Assembly: GCA_964501335.1 (NCBI GenBank)
Contig: CAZCTC010000062.1
Span: 1-44,899 of the forward strand
Reading direction: 5' to 3'
DNA length: 44,899 bases
From: CAZCTC01 sp964501335
Lineage (GTDB): Bacteria; Chloroflexota; Anaerolineae; B4-G1; SLSP01
Shown here: piece after piece, positions 31,569 through 40,560 of the stretch
Numbering within the stretch: position 1 is the stretch's first letter
How the letters are laid out: each line of letters starts with the position of its first letter
Position numbers and translations under genes: made by a program
Notes under the pieces: generated by a model
Seen by the model: only the letters and a program-made list of their open reading frames with translations
Database searches by the model: none
Told to the model about the DNA's origin: nothing

Positions 31569-32933
31569 TTACGCCGTCAGGATATCGACCATGGCCGCAA
31601 AACTGGCTTTACGCCGGATCACCGTGTCCACATCCTGCATGGCAGTGATCAACACCTTGCCCGACGTGCTGTTGCTGTAGGGGTCCACGATCAGATCCAG
31701 GCCGCCCCAGTAGGCGAACGTCAGGTCGGCCCAGTTCCCGAAAATCATCGCCGAGCACGTGGACGCATTACCCTTCACCAGGTCAGACCGGATCTGATTG
31801 GTCGCGTAGGCGTCGTACCCGTTAACCTGGTTGTTCTCCCAGATGAAGCCGTTTTGGTTGGTGACCTTAGTGGTCTGCTTCAACTTTCCCCGCACCAGGG
31901 CATTGGTGATGTACGCCGTCCGCCCGATGTCGGCATTGGCCACGGCAACTTTGCTCTCCAGGCCGACCATATGAGCCCACGTAGGGGCAGCCCCATTGGT
32001 ACCGCCTTCGACAATCTCAATGCCGGCGTTGAGAACGCCCAACGGCTGGTTCTCACTGCCGAGGCCATGGATGCCCACAAAGTCGGACTCCAGGGCCAGC
32101 GACTCGGCCAGATCATCCCGCGCCAGCATCTCCACATCGATGCTGGATTGCTGGAGCATCCGCCGCGTGAATTCGAGATAGGCCGCTACCGTCCGCGGGC
32201 GCACCGCAATCTGCCCAAAGCCCAGGGTGCTCTTGGTCGGGGCGTTCCCTTCTCCAATCCAGTAGGCCCGGGCACCGGCGGTTTTGGTCGGGATGTCCAA
32301 ATTACCGACCAGGCCGGTCAACGTCACCGCGCCGGCAGTGCGCAACACCATCTTGTTGCGGAGCAGGTCCACGAAGGACGCCGACGCCAGTTCGGTAGCG
32401 ATGGTATACCCGCCCAGGGCCGGATCTCCCGCCATGTTGGTATCGACAACCCGCCGTCCTTTCACCGGATGAACTGGAGCCTGCTGGATATCGAACGGGA
32501 CGAAGAACCCCTGCGGAGTGCGTCCCAATTTTTCAGCCATCGCCCGGCTGGCATCCAGTTCCAGTCCCGCATTGTCCCAGGCCCGAGGGTTGGTGTGGGC
32601 TTCGGCCGCCGCGTTAATGGCCCGGATCAGGCTGTATTTCCGGATCTCCTGATTAGACATCCCGATCTGCAGATCCTGATCGGCGCGCCCGGGCACAAAA
32701 AGCCGGCCCGGATCGCCGCCGGCCGGAGCCGTCCCCTCGCCGCTGGCCCCACGCATCGACAGATAGAGCTTGTTGGCATTATCGGCCTGGGCGCGGGCCT
32801 TATCCAGGTCCGGGAGGATTTTCATAGCCTCATCGGTCTTCTCCTGAGTGAACAGGTCATCCATGCGCCCGGCGATTTCCCGCACGCGCGCCTCCGCCGT
32901 CTGAACCGCATCGTAGTAGGGTTTCAGATTCAT
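31569..32933 (-). CDS. HK97-family major capsid protein
   Basis: 454 residues. The N-terminal 100 residues are a helical delta/scaffold domain (AEARVREIAGRMDDLF) that the upstream ClpP-type protease should remove. The HK97 fold follows: GGYTIATELASASFVDLLR (N-arm/E-loop start), the P-domain segment IDVEMLARDDLAESLALES, the hallmark GLGSENQPLGVLNAGI, and a C-terminal DLIVDPYSNSTSGKVLI. RBS GAAGGAG. It assembles the icosahedral shell. Confidence 0.95.
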   Translation of the reverse strand: MNLKPYYDAVQTAEARVREIAGRMDDLFTQEKTDEAMKILPDLDKARAQADNANKLYLSMRGASGEGTAPAGGDPGRLFVPGRADQDLQIGMSNQEIRKYSLIRAINAAAEAHTNPRAWDNAGLELDASRAMAEKLGRTPQGFFVPFDIQQAPVHPVKGRRVVDTNMAGDPALGGYTIATELASASFVDLLRNKMVLRTAGAVTLTGLVGNLDIPTKTAGARAYWIGEGNAPTKSTLGFGQIAVRPRTVAAYLEFTRRMLQQSSIDVEMLARDDLAESLALESDFVGIHGLGSENQPLGVLNAGIEIVEGGTNGAAPTWAHMVGLESKVAVANADIGRTAYITNALVRGKLKQTTKVTNQNGFIWENNQVNGYDAYATNQIRSDLVKGNASTCSAMIFGNWADLTFAYWGGLDLIVDPYSNSTSGKVLITAMQDVDTVIRRKASFAAMVDILTA

Positions 32934-32942
32934 AGGTCTCCT

Positions 32943-33710
32943 TCACCGTAAGAGTTTTACTTCATCGCGGAGGCGCTTTACCTCCGGCGCGATGACCGCC
33001 GTAGCCGGCTCCTGCATAAACTGATCCCGCAGAGAAGCCGGAACGTTCGCATAGTTTCGGAGCGCGTTGGTAACCGCGATCGCCGCCGCCGGCGCCGCTT
33101 TGTTTCCCCCGATCACTTCATCGGCAAAGCCCATCGTAACGGCCTCGTTGGCCGTCATCCAGGTTTCCGCTGCCATCATCCGCGTCAACCGGTCCACGCT
33201 CATCCCGGTACGCGCCGCGTAGGTCTCCACAATCCCGTTCCGAATCGTTTTCAGCTCACTCAATAAACCTTCTAGGGTCGTAATATTGAGCGACGCCAAC
33301 CAAACAACGACCGCAGGATCGTGGATCATCATGTAGGCGGAGTCTTGAATCAAAACCCGATCCCCCGCCATGGCCACGATTACCGCAGCCGAAGCGGCCA
33401 TGCCGTCGATTTTCACCGTGATTTTTCCCGGGTAATCCTTCAGGATGGCGCGGATTACCGACGCCGCAATCACATCCCCGCCCCCAGAGTTCAATCTGAT
33501 GGTAATCGGCCCACCGGCACCGCGGTCGTGAAGATCTTTCTTGAATTTCCCAGGGGTAATATCGTCTTCGTACCAGCTATATTCAGAGATATACCCATAG
33601 AACTCCAGCTCCGGATCTCCCCCTTCGCTTTCCACAGCATCCCGGAATCTCCAGAATGCCTCATGAGGTTTTTTCGTCCCGTCGAAACAGCGAATAGGCT
33701 CCCCCATCAA
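32943..33710 (-). CDS. ClpP-type prohead protease
   Basis: About 255 residues. The ClpP fold has RLNSGGGDVIAASVI, the nucleophile Ser107 in DGMAASAAV, and His130 in MMIHDP, followed by ETWMTANEAVTMGFADEV, the usual caseinolytic signature for this phage family. It overlaps the portal stop; the initiator is either TTG at 33710 or ATG at 33707, with GGAGG upstream serving both. It processes capsid and perhaps portal during maturation. Confidence 0.94.
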   Translation of the reverse strand: MMGEPIRCFDGTKKPHEAFWRFRDAVESEGGDPELEFYGYISEYSWYEDDITPGKFKKDLHDRGAGGPITIRLNSGGGDVIAASVIRAILKDYPGKITVKIDGMAASAAVIVAMAGDRVLIQDSAYMMIHDPAVVVWLASLNITTLEGLLSELKTIRNGIVETYAARTGMSVDRLTRMMAAETWMTANEAVTMGFADEVIGGNKAAPAAAIAVTNALRNYANVPASLRDQFMQEPATAVIAPEVKRLRDEVKLLR

Positions 33711-34972
33711 TGCTCTTCCTCCTTTCGTTCAGTTCGTTCAGTCGCCGATTTCACAACCGTCTGGAGCCTTCCGTCTGGAAGGACTACGGCCATATTCGCA
33801 GGGACATAATGACTATCCCCACCGGGGAACGACGGGTTGTCTTCAATCGCCCGGGCTTCATTGATGGTCATCAGGCCGGATAAAACCTTCTTCGAGAGAT
33901 ATTCGCCCCGCGTTTTAGAATCCGTCCGCATCAGAGCGTCACGATTGAAGCGCCAGTAATACGAGGATTGCTCTTCCAACGTCAGCCAGTGCAGCTGTGC
34001 GGCCTGCTCCCAAGCCACCAGATAAGGGTCGAGAGTAGTGGCCAGATAATCCAGGGCCTGCTGCTCATTGCTGGAATAACTCTGTTTGCCCATGTTCAGC
34101 TTGTACAAGGGCAAACCGAAGAAATTTGCAATATCGAGATCCGTAGCCTCGATGGACTGAAGGAACTGGGCATCGACGGGACTGATCTGAACGGCCTTGT
34201 AGTCTTCGACCTTGTTATCCAGGATGGCCAGCCGGTAAGCGTTCGCGCTTCCACTCATCGAAGACTCATACTCCTCTCGGATCTTTTGACGAGACTCCGG
34301 CGACAAGGCCCCGTTAAATTTCATGATCGCCGCCGGCATTAACCCTTGCGAGTACAGCATATCCTGAGTTTCTCCGGCCCCCTGCCGCCTCCCCAAGGTA
34401 TCCCGCGCAAAGGCGATCACGCTGCGCCCCAGGAAACCATCCTCCGAGTTGATCATCAGGTGCAGAACCTCAACTGACGGCAGTTCCTCGGTTTGTCCGT
34501 TAGAGAACGTTGTCCGATACCACAATTGCCCATCCTCGGCGATATAGGGCAGGGTCGCATTGGCGGCCAGGAGGAATAACTCCCGCTGCCGGCCTGGAGG
34601 CATCCATATGTAAGCGTTCCCCCAGTAAAGCAACCACATCACCGCCGTTTTTTTTAGGTAGAAGGCGGTCTGGTAGCGGTTGGGCTGGATCTCCACCACA
34701 TAGGCCATATTCCTGTTCCGTCCATCCGGGCGGATGCGTTGAATATTCCCATCTCCCCGGGCCAGGAACAGCTGCAACGGAAGCTTTGCAATATCGTCGC
34801 TCAACACCGCCCCACATCGGTAAGCTGTAGCAATCCGTTTCACGCTGTCAGGTGTTATAGATTGCCCGGATCCGGCCGTCAATGAATATCCACCCCCGAC
34901 CAGTTCAGGGCGGGTCCAGGTCGGCGTGACCAGATTTGTTCTAAGAGCCCTTTTCAGCCGACTGATCAGCAT
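33707..34972 (-). CDS. HK97-family portal protein
   Basis: 421 residues from the ATG at 34972 (GGAGG 5 nt before it); longer in-frame starts at 34984 and 35017 lie deeper in the upstream gene. Portal motifs: VKRIATAYRCGAVLSDDIAK, YGNAYIW-like WGNAYIWM, VLHLMINSEDGFLGRSVI, and the C-terminal NEARAIEDNPSFPGGD. It forms the dodecameric channel at one vertex that binds terminase and connector. Confidence 0.94.
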   Translation of the reverse strand: MLISRLKRALRTNLVTPTWTRPELVGGGYSLTAGSGQSITPDSVKRIATAYRCGAVLSDDIAKLPLQLFLARGDGNIQRIRPDGRNRNMAYVVEIQPNRYQTAFYLKKTAVMWLLYWGNAYIWMPPGRQRELFLLAANATLPYIAEDGQLWYRTTFSNGQTEELPSVEVLHLMINSEDGFLGRSVIAFARDTLGRRQGAGETQDMLYSQGLMPAAIMKFNGALSPESRQKIREEYESSMSGSANAYRLAILDNKVEDYKAVQISPVDAQFLQSIEATDLDIANFFGLPLYKLNMGKQSYSSNEQQALDYLATTLDPYLVAWEQAAQLHWLTLEEQSSYYWRFNRDALMRTDSKTRGEYLSKKVLSGLMTINEARAIEDNPSFPGGDSHYVPANMAVVLPDGRLQTVVKSATERTERKEEEH

Positions 34973-35135
34973 CGTTTCCTCCATCGTTCCCCAACCCAAC
35001 GGCAACGCCTCCCACAATCAGAAGGCCCCCTGCCATAAAAATGCCGGCGATCGGATGACACAAATAGGCGCCATACGTGATCAGGCCGGCGCCGGCCAGG
35101 ATCATCAGATCATCCAAATAACGGAAAATTTTCAT
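34941..35135 (-). CDS. Small membrane protein between terminase and portal
   Basis: 64 residues from the ATG at 35135 (GGGGG just upstream; an ATG at 35147 inside the terminase end is an alternative). Two hydrophobic helices (about 10-27 and 30-48: GIFMAGGLLIVGGVAVGLG) and a polar tail. Such a gene is common at this place in HK97-type phages; its job is not established. Holin-like topology is possible. Confidence 0.65.
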   Translation of the reverse strand: MKIFRYLDDLMILAGAGLITYGAYLCHPIAGIFMAGGLLIVGGVAVGLGNDGGNDADQSAEKGS

Positions 35136-36772
35136 CACATCCCCCATTGCCCGGTCCGGATCAGTTCGTCGAGATCCACCGTGCCCTCGTAAAAGATTGC
35201 CCGGGCCTCAGCAATTACCATAGCGGCAGTAAAATCAATCCGTTTCGTTGTAATGGTCCCGCGTCCCTTTGTTTCCTTGACGTACTTCTTCAAACCGGAC
35301 CCATTGACAGCGATAGATGTATTACCAAAGCACCAACGGGCAGTAAGGTTATCTTGGTGCGTCATTGTGCCGGCTTTCAATTCGACCTCAATCTGATTCA
35401 TCGCGTTGGTCAGGCCCACCATGGTTTGGGGAACATGAACGCAAACCAACTGATAATCCTTTTCCAGTTCCTGGAGCAACATGGCCGCAAAAGCCCGATC
35501 CGCGTCGATTTCCTTCACTTTGTAAAGTGCACACCACAATAAAATCGTTTGCTTAACGATGGTGTAATCGACCACAGTTCCAGGAGTGGCGATGATATAT
35601 CCCTTCTCTACCCATTGATCGTAGGGAACGTGATCTTTTTCAATCCGCTCACGCATGTTCTCTTCGGGAATGAAGCCTAACCAGATAACCCGCCAATCCA
35701 GTTGCGCTCCCTGAGGAGGAAAAATAGCCGATATCGCTGTCAGATCGGTAGTGCTGGAAAGGTCCAAACCGATGTAGCACTCCTTCCCCAGCAGGCTTTC
35801 CATATCCCAATCGCCCACAGTATTGTCAAAAAGTTCCAGGGGTAACCACCCCGTTAGTTTTGTTGAAACCCACTGGTTCAACACCAGCCAACGGAATAAT
35901 TTTTCATTGGCTGCATTCTGCTGAGCCTTGTGAGCTAATTTACGAATTGCATCAATCTTGATGGTGTGTCCCAGCGAGGGATTGGCTTTATACCAGTTCT
36001 CCTCGTTGTAGATGTCATCTCCGTCATATGCAAAAATGACGACATACCAGGTAGGATCGATAATGTCTCCCGAAGCAACGCGCATGGCATAGTCATGCAA
36101 TTCCCATGCAATAGAATTTCTGTCCGGATCATCGCCGGCGGTCGTAATGACCCATACGATGGGCTGGTCGCGCGCCGATCCAGACCCAAAGGTCATCACG
36201 TCCCACAAATGCCTATCCGGTTGGGTATGAATCTCGTCGAAAATAATGGCCGACGGATTCAAGCCATGCTTGGTCGGGACATCTGAACTGAGCGCCATGT
36301 AATAGGAGTCGCCGGCATAAATAGTGTTCTCTGAAGCAACAATTCGGCTACGTCGGCTCAAGGCTTTGCATTTTTGAGTCATTACCTTGGCGCCTTTGAA
36401 AACTATCTTGGCCTGATCCTTATCTCCAGCGCAACCGTAAACTTCGGCCGATGGTTCCCCATCGGCATGTAAGTGGTAAAGAGCAATCCCGGAAGCGAGG
36501 GTACTTTTCCCGTTCTTTTTGGGCAGTTCAATCCAAACGTATTGATATTGTCGGAACCCATCTTCATCAACCGTGCCATAAACATCCCAAAGCGTATCTC
36601 TCTGCCACTTTAACAAGGTGAAAGGCTTGTCTTTATGTCGTCCGGACGGCGGCACCAACGCCTCAAAAAACGTGATGACATTCTGGGCTTTGCTTTCATC
36701 GAACGGCATATAATCCCTCACCGTTAAAAGAAAAACAAAGATAAAAATCATCCCGTAAAGGACTCGTTTCAT
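35135..36772 (-). CDS. terL: Terminase large subunit
   Basis: 545 residues. ATPase domain with Walker A LPKKNGKST (about 83-91) and Walker B AIIFDE (about 175-180). The RNase-H-like nuclease begins at IGLDLSSTTDLTAI and continues to DADRAFAAML. The ATG at 36772 gives a 4-bp overlap with the small subunit but adds a hydrophobic MIFIFVFLL stretch unusual in terminases; the ATG at 36709 (MPFDESKA, with GTGAGGG upstream) gives a family-typical start. Packages DNA into the prohead. Confidence 0.95.
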   Translation of the reverse strand: MKRVLYGMIFIFVFLLTVRDYMPFDESKAQNVITFFEALVPPSGRHKDKPFTLLKWQRDTLWDVYGTVDEDGFRQYQYVWIELPKKNGKSTLASGIALYHLHADGEPSAEVYGCAGDKDQAKIVFKGAKVMTQKCKALSRRSRIVASENTIYAGDSYYMALSSDVPTKHGLNPSAIIFDEIHTQPDRHLWDVMTFGSGSARDQPIVWVITTAGDDPDRNSIAWELHDYAMRVASGDIIDPTWYVVIFAYDGDDIYNEENWYKANPSLGHTIKIDAIRKLAHKAQQNAANEKLFRWLVLNQWVSTKLTGWLPLELFDNTVGDWDMESLLGKECYIGLDLSSTTDLTAISAIFPPQGAQLDWRVIWLGFIPEENMRERIEKDHVPYDQWVEKGYIIATPGTVVDYTIVKQTILLWCALYKVKEIDADRAFAAMLLQELEKDYQLVCVHVPQTMVGLTNAMNQIEVELKAGTMTHQDNLTARWCFGNTSIAVNGSGLKKYVKETKGRGTITTKRIDFTAAMVIAEARAIFYEGTVDLDELIRTGQWGM

Positions 36773-37350
36773 TCTTCATTCCTCGAAACTCTATTCAGCA
36801 AGGCTTCCATCGGATCTACTGTCTTATTCTTGGATGTTTTATCCTTTTCCTCAGGAGCAGTGCCGGCCCGTGCTCGTGGTGTCATGTAAAGTGATTGCCG
36901 CAGGAGCAGCAGAAATTTCCGTTTTGAATCGCAACGGGCGTCGATAACTCGTAGTTGGTTTTGTGCCTTCAGAAGTTTCGAGAAAATATCTGCCCGCAGC
37001 TCCACATCGCAATCATCAGGGAGTTCCTTGAACGTCTTATCCATCGTGCGCCAGGCCGAGTGAGCCGCCGATCTCATATCGTCCAAATCTGCCAGTTGCG
37101 ACATTGCCAGGCAGTAATCGACCATCAAATCAAAGTCCAGCGCCGTGACAATCTCCGCCTTCACGCTGGAAAACAAACGCCTTAATCGGCGCCAATGGGA
37201 GGAGGCCACCGGATCTGAAGAAATAGACGCAGGGGCTTTTACCGGTAAATCGCGAGTCGGCGTCAACGCCTCTTCGGCCTGCTCCCGTCGGGCGATTTCC
37301 TCTTTTGTTTCATGCCGTACTACTAAATCAGACGGCTTTTTAGCTGGCAT
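36769..37350 (-). CDS. terS: Terminase small subunit (P27-like)
   Basis: 193 residues from the ATG at 37350 (TGGAG upstream; an in-frame start at 37419 is less likely). Helical protein with SHWRRLRRLF and a long helix ALDFDLMVDYCLAMSQLADL, the P27 pattern. It lies between an HNH gene and terL. It recognises the packaging start on phage DNA. Confidence 0.85.
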   Translation of the reverse strand: MPAKKPSDLVVRHETKEEIARREQAEEALTPTRDLPVKAPASISSDPVASSHWRRLRRLFSSVKAEIVTALDFDLMVDYCLAMSQLADLDDMRSAAHSAWRTMDKTFKELPDDCDVELRADIFSKLLKAQNQLRVIDARCDSKRKFLLLLRQSLYMTPRARAGTAPEEKDKTSKNKTVDPMEALLNRVSRNEE

Positions 37351-37434
37351 TGCAAAAATCTCCACATTGGGAAAAAATCTCGCGTTCGTCCCCGCTTGCG
37401 CTCGACAATCCCCCACCAAAACTTTCCGAGGGGG

Positions 37435-37782
37435 TTATCCCTGCCTTACCTCTTCTCTTGTGCGCCGCGAGTGGCACTCGTGGCACAAAGAAAGCAACGG
37501 GCTCGATACAAACAGGGCAGGGTCCCCGCGGTGCCGCACCTGGTGGTGCACGTCGGTCGCCGCGACGTAAAGACCCTTCGCCAAACAATCGGCGCACCAT
37601 GGATTAGCCTCAAGATGAGCCTTCCGACGCTTCTGCCACGATCGTCCGTAGAGCCGGTGCTTGATCTTGTCTTCCCGCGTCTGTCTCGTCTGGCGCTGCG
37701 ATGCGGCCGCTGCGTGCTTTGCGCAGTAGCCACGTTCTACTAAGGCTGAGCAGCCTGGTGACGAGCAAGGCTTAAGAGGCAT
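37435..37782 (-). CDS. HNH endonuclease next to terminase
   Basis: 115 residues. N-terminal zinc site (C6, C11, C20, H23), then the HNH module with CADC (63-66), HHQVRHRGD (79 onward) and CHECHSRR (100 onward). HNH enzymes coded beside terminase in HK97-type phages take part in cos cleavage with TerL/TerS. This supports cohesive-end packaging; a cos site would be expected nearby. Confidence 0.93.
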   Translation of the reverse strand: MPLKPCSSPGCSALVERGYCAKHAAAASQRQTRQTREDKIKHRLYGRSWQKRRKAHLEANPWCADCLAKGLYVAATDVHHQVRHRGDPALFVSSPLLSLCHECHSRRTREEVRQG

Positions 37783-38128
37783 GGTCCAACTCGAATTCCA
37801 ACACTGCGATATGCGCCGTAAGACGCTCGATCTCTGCCCGCAAATCGTGAACGGATCTGGTTGCGTCCTTCAATTTGATAGGCATTGCTTTGTAGATTTC
37901 TTTTAAGCACTCGACTTCAACATGGGAATGTTGCGAAAGACGATTCTTTTCCACGAGGCCATAAAAGAAAAAAAGGATGGGATAGGTAAGGCACATCTTG
38001 AAACTGAGCTTGCGTAACCGCTTCAGCTCAAATTCTGCATGCACCAACAATTCCCGCATTGTTACCAATCGGTTCACATTGTCGACCAACTCGGATTGAA
38101 GTTTCTCTCGATAGTTAACGCTGTTCAT
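37772..38128 (-). CDS. Coiled-coil hypothetical protein, 118 aa
   Basis: Overlaps the HNH gene by 11 bp. Long helices at both ends (RLVTMRELLVHAEFELKRL; VHDLRAEIERLTAHIAVL) flank a hydrophobic stretch (MCLTYPILFFFYGLV) at about 45-60 that may be a single membrane pass. No family recognised. Confidence 0.65.
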   Translation of the reverse strand: MNSVNYREKLQSELVDNVNRLVTMRELLVHAEFELKRLRKLSFKMCLTYPILFFFYGLVEKNRLSQHSHVEVECLKEIYKAMPIKLKDATRSVHDLRAEIERLTAHIAVLEFELDHAS

Positions 38129-38385
38129 CTTCGTCCCTTCCTGCGCTGCGCGGGATCTACCTCATGCCGTCGGATAGGCCTCATTGCCACCTGCGGCCGC
38201 TTAGAGTAGCGCAGCACCGGTGCGCCTTTCCGTACAACAGACTCTTCTTCCCTTAATGCGAGTCTTGCTTCTTTCAAAGCATTGGCCAAAAATGCATTAA
38301 AAGCATCCCATTCTTCAGAAGAAGAAAACATATTAGGCGATTGCATCATCGTCACCATCGGGGCTTTAATTACCTGCGTATTCAT
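38125..38385 (-). CDS. Hypothetical protein, 86 aa
   Basis: Not recognised. A helical N-terminal half (EEWDAFNAFLANALKEARLAL) and a very basic tail (RPIRRHEVDPAQRRKGRR). It overlaps its neighbours, as is typical for the late operon. Possibly nucleic-acid binding. Confidence 0.62.
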   Translation of the reverse strand: MNTQVIKAPMVTMMQSPNMFSSSEEWDAFNAFLANALKEARLALREEESVVRKGAPVLRYSKRPQVAMRPIRRHEVDPAQRRKGRR

Positions 38386-38887
38386 CGGCGCCTTTGAACG
38401 CTGGATAGTAGAGGCCCGGCCAGTTGTCGCGTTCCCAGGGAAGGGCTTCGTTCAGCGTTGCCGGCGCGACGAACATATTGGGGTTTCCCTTGCAGGCCTC
38501 GACGGCCATTGACTCCGTCTCGAAGAACCCCATGAATTCCCATTGTTCACCTTCTCCGCACCACTTGCCAACAATCCAAAACGGAACTGCACTGGGAACA
38601 ATGGGGATTGGCAACCCTCGTCCTGATAGAATCTCAAACATGGCCTTATCAGCATCTCCGAGATCCTGGTTGCAGGCCGCCGCCGAAGGGGTGACCGGCA
38701 ATGCCTCGTGGCCCAGGGATAGAGAAGCATTCCAGTGCCGTCCCCGGCCTCTGCCCCCAGATCCTCCACTCCAGGAACCACCCAGGCCACGCCGGCCTGG
38801 ACGACCTGGGTGGCACTTACGGCAGTAGGGGCCGGCATACGTCCGGCCACAGTTCTTACATGTTTTTGGGGTATTTCGCTTCACCAT
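38366..38887 (-). CDS. Zinc-ribbon hypothetical protein, 173 aa
   Basis: The N terminus carries CKNCGRTYAGPYCRKC, a four-Cys zinc ribbon, then a Gly/Arg/Ser-rich linker (about 28-50). The C-terminal domain (about 85-173) with VPFWIVGKWCGEGEQWEFMG is of unknown type. Low-complexity Gly/Arg regions often bind nucleic acid. No family recognised. Confidence 0.65.
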   Translation of the reverse strand: MVKRNTPKTCKNCGRTYAGPYCRKCHPGRPGRRGLGGSWSGGSGGRGRGRHWNASLSLGHEALPVTPSAAACNQDLGDADKAMFEILSGRGLPIPIVPSAVPFWIVGKWCGEGEQWEFMGFFETESMAVEACKGNPNMFVAPATLNEALPWERDNWPGLYYPAFKGADEYAGN

Positions 38888-39000
38888 GATCCACCCGCCT
38901 GTTCCAAACCGGATATAACGGCCAACAGTAGCAACGTCCAGATGACGATCAACACAAAGTCAAACAGGTCGGGATCTGTTGGCCAACGTTCAGCGCTCAT
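38881..39000 (-). CDS. Very small membrane protein, 39 aa
   Basis: Starts at the ATGA overlap with the upstream gene. One membrane helix (about 13-31: FDFVLIVIWTLLLLAVISG). The tight coupling with two further membrane genes upstream suggests a lysis or membrane cassette. Confidence 0.6.
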   Translation of the reverse strand: MSAERWPTDPDLFDFVLIVIWTLLLLAVISGLEQAGGSW

Positions 39001-39362
39001 GATCCAAACATCACCCGCGCCTGCCCCGTGACCACAGCCCAAAGTAATCCAACGATGAGGGCCCCCACAACGGTGGCGACCCACTTTAGGCTGTCGATGG
39101 CCGGCTTGATCTCGGGAATTGTTTTCTCAAGGGCTACGACCCGTTTGTCCAACCCGTCAACTTTACCTTTGAGGTCGGATTGCATCCATTCATCCCGCAG
39201 GGTTTCCAGGCGGGCTCGCTGTTCTGCGTTGGCAGTATCGATGCGAGAAATCCAGGCCGTGAGATCCTCCCGGAGTCCCTTAACGGACTCATTGAGCAGC
39301 GCGATCTGCGTGCTCACGCTCACTTCCTGGTCTGGTACTGAACGGCTGGTCTGCGGAGTCAT
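38997..39362 (-). CDS. Coiled-coil protein with C-terminal membrane helix (XhlA/holin-accessory-like)
   Basis: 121 residues. The soluble helical part (about 15-85) with heptads (LKGKVDGLDKRVVALEKTIPEI) ends in a membrane segment (about 93-113: WVATVVGALIVGLLWAVV). XhlA/Gp-type lysis accessory proteins have this layout, and it lies with two other small membrane genes. The family name is inferred from topology only. Confidence 0.65.
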   Translation of the reverse strand: MTPQTSRSVPDQEVSVSTQIALLNESVKGLREDLTAWISRIDTANAEQRARLETLRDEWMQSDLKGKVDGLDKRVVALEKTIPEIKPAIDSLKWVATVVGALIVGLLWAVVTGQARVMFGS

Positions 39363-39856
39363 TTTTTGTCGCCCTGGGGAATGATAACCTGGGGAGGAGT
39401 GACAACCGGACGCGCCATGACGCGCTGCAGCTGCTTTGCAGCCAGCTGCTGAGGTTTAATGATCGCGTGGTAGGTGGCCGTTCCGAAACCACATGCTATC
39501 AGGCCGCCGGCGATCGGCGCCCAGTAGGCTTCAATGACGGGCCAGGCGTCCGCCGGAATGAACTGCATAAGCAGCCGCGCAATGACAGGAACGCCGATAA
39601 TCAACACAGGAAAGACGATGCCTTTGATATCCGACGGCAACCGCTGGAACCAGGCCTGTTTTTCCGCCAGAAATGCCGCGACGACGCCACCGCCGGCAGC
39701 CGTGCCCAACAACAGGATGAGATCCCGCAGCCCCGGAAGGCCCACCGGTGCGGACCCGTCACCGGCCGGAGGCTCTCCCTGAGCCATCACCCCACCTACC
39801 AAAACCAACGTCATCAAAACAACCAGCCCGGCAACTGCAAAACTCTTCGCCTTCAT
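39359..39856 (-). CDS. Secreted/membrane protein, holin candidate
   Basis: 165 residues from the ATG at 39856. Signal-peptide-like N terminus (KSFAVAGLVVLMTLVLVGG then VMAQG), followed by three hydrophobic segments (about 44-62, 80-100, 110-130). The C terminus is Lys/Gln/Pro-rich and cytoplasmic in prediction. First gene of the leftward late run after a terminator. Holin or envelope protein are both possible; no lysin accompanies it. Confidence 0.62.
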   Translation of the reverse strand: MKAKSFAVAGLVVLMTLVLVGGVMAQGEPPAGDGSAPVGLPGLRDLILLLGTAAGGGVVAAFLAEKQAWFQRLPSDIKGIVFPVLIIGVPVIARLLMQFIPADAWPVIEAYWAPIAGGLIACGFGTATYHAIIKPQQLAAKQLQRVMARPVVTPPQVIIPQGDKK

Positions 39857-39876
39857 CGAAAACCCCCTTGATTGAA

Positions 39877-39918
39877 ATAAAAAAAAACCGGGGCCACGTT
39901 TACGAACGTGGTCCCGGT
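39877..39918 (-). terminator. Terminator between right-arm gene and late operon
   Basis: A 14-bp stem with one G-U pair (39887-39900 with 39905-39918), loop TACG, followed on the minus strand by more than eight T. It ends transcription of the gene at 39942 and sits just before the late operon, so read-through or antitermination would be needed if late genes have no promoter of their own. Confidence 0.85.
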
Positions 39919-39941
39919 ACTTAAAGCCGCTGACGAACCGC

Positions 39942-40142
39942 TTACGGGTATGCCTGCCGGCGCCCTGGGGGTCCGGCCCGGCACCGCGCCTTCGGTGGGA
40001 GCTTGCGGTCATACTCGCGGCGGATACGAACTAATTCACCATCCTGGATCACCAACACGACTTCTCCAAAGCCGCCGCTCTCTTCGCAGACGGCGTTAAA
40101 ATCCCGTTCTATTTCTTGAATTGCTTCTTGTGTTAGCGCCAT
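39942..40142 (-). CDS. Small hypothetical protein (DUF2292-like), 66 aa
   Basis: N-terminal helix LTQEAIQEIERDFNAV, then VVLVIQDGELVRIRREYD, which resembles the short VIQDGKVVQI proteins of DUF2292. Basic tail. A TATAAT for the minus strand lies at 40176-40181. No strong RBS. Function unknown. Confidence 0.55.
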   Translation of the reverse strand: MALTQEAIQEIERDFNAVCEESGGFGEVVLVIQDGELVRIRREYDRKLPPKARCRAGPPGRRQAYP

Positions 40143-40294
40143 GATTTATCCAAACCCCAACCGTGTAATAACTCAATTATAACGAGATACAAAAAAGAGG
40201 TTAATCTGTCAAGCTACAATTGTGTTACGAATTCGTTAACGTTGGCTTTTATGCAGTAAATGCTATAACAGGTATTCATTTATGGGAGGATACA

Positions 40295-40519
40295 TTGAAA
40301 ACTGAGCATAACTGCATTTATTGTTCGCGCCCTGCGACCCAGGGCGTTAGCCTCATTATAAAAACGGCAGCGCGCCGCGTGGGGGCTTTGCCCCGTTTTG
40401 AACGAGCCGGCGGGGTGGTATGGGTTTGCGATGAACACGCGCCGCTCTTGGCCGTGTTTGTGTGGACAGATCGGCCGCGGGCTGGTGACCATCCCACGGC
40501 CGTACCCCAAGCGGACTAA
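40295..40519 (+). CDS. Small zinc-finger protein, prophage copy of a duplicated pair
   Basis: 74 residues from a TTG start with GGGAGGA 5 nt upstream. CIYC then VCDEH (LPRFERAGGVVWVCDEH) form a likely C2CH zinc site. It is clearly homologous to the leftward gene at 41676, which lies beyond attR in host DNA: CIYC, LP-x-x-ER-x-GGVV-x-VC-x-EH and VFV are shared. Function unknown. Confidence 0.7.
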   Translation: MKTEHNCIYCSRPATQGVSLIIKTAARRVGALPRFERAGGVVWVCDEHAPLLAVFVWTDRPRAGDHPTAVPQAD

Positions 40520-40560
40520 TAAGAAACGCCGGGATGGTGACCATCCCGGCGTTTCTTATT
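40518..40560. terminator. Perfect 20-bp bidirectional terminator
   Basis: 40518-40537 pairs perfectly with 40541-40560 around a TGA loop; both arms end in an AAT/ATT-rich edge followed by TTT. It separates the convergent genes at 40295 (+) and 40556 (-). Confidence 0.8.
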
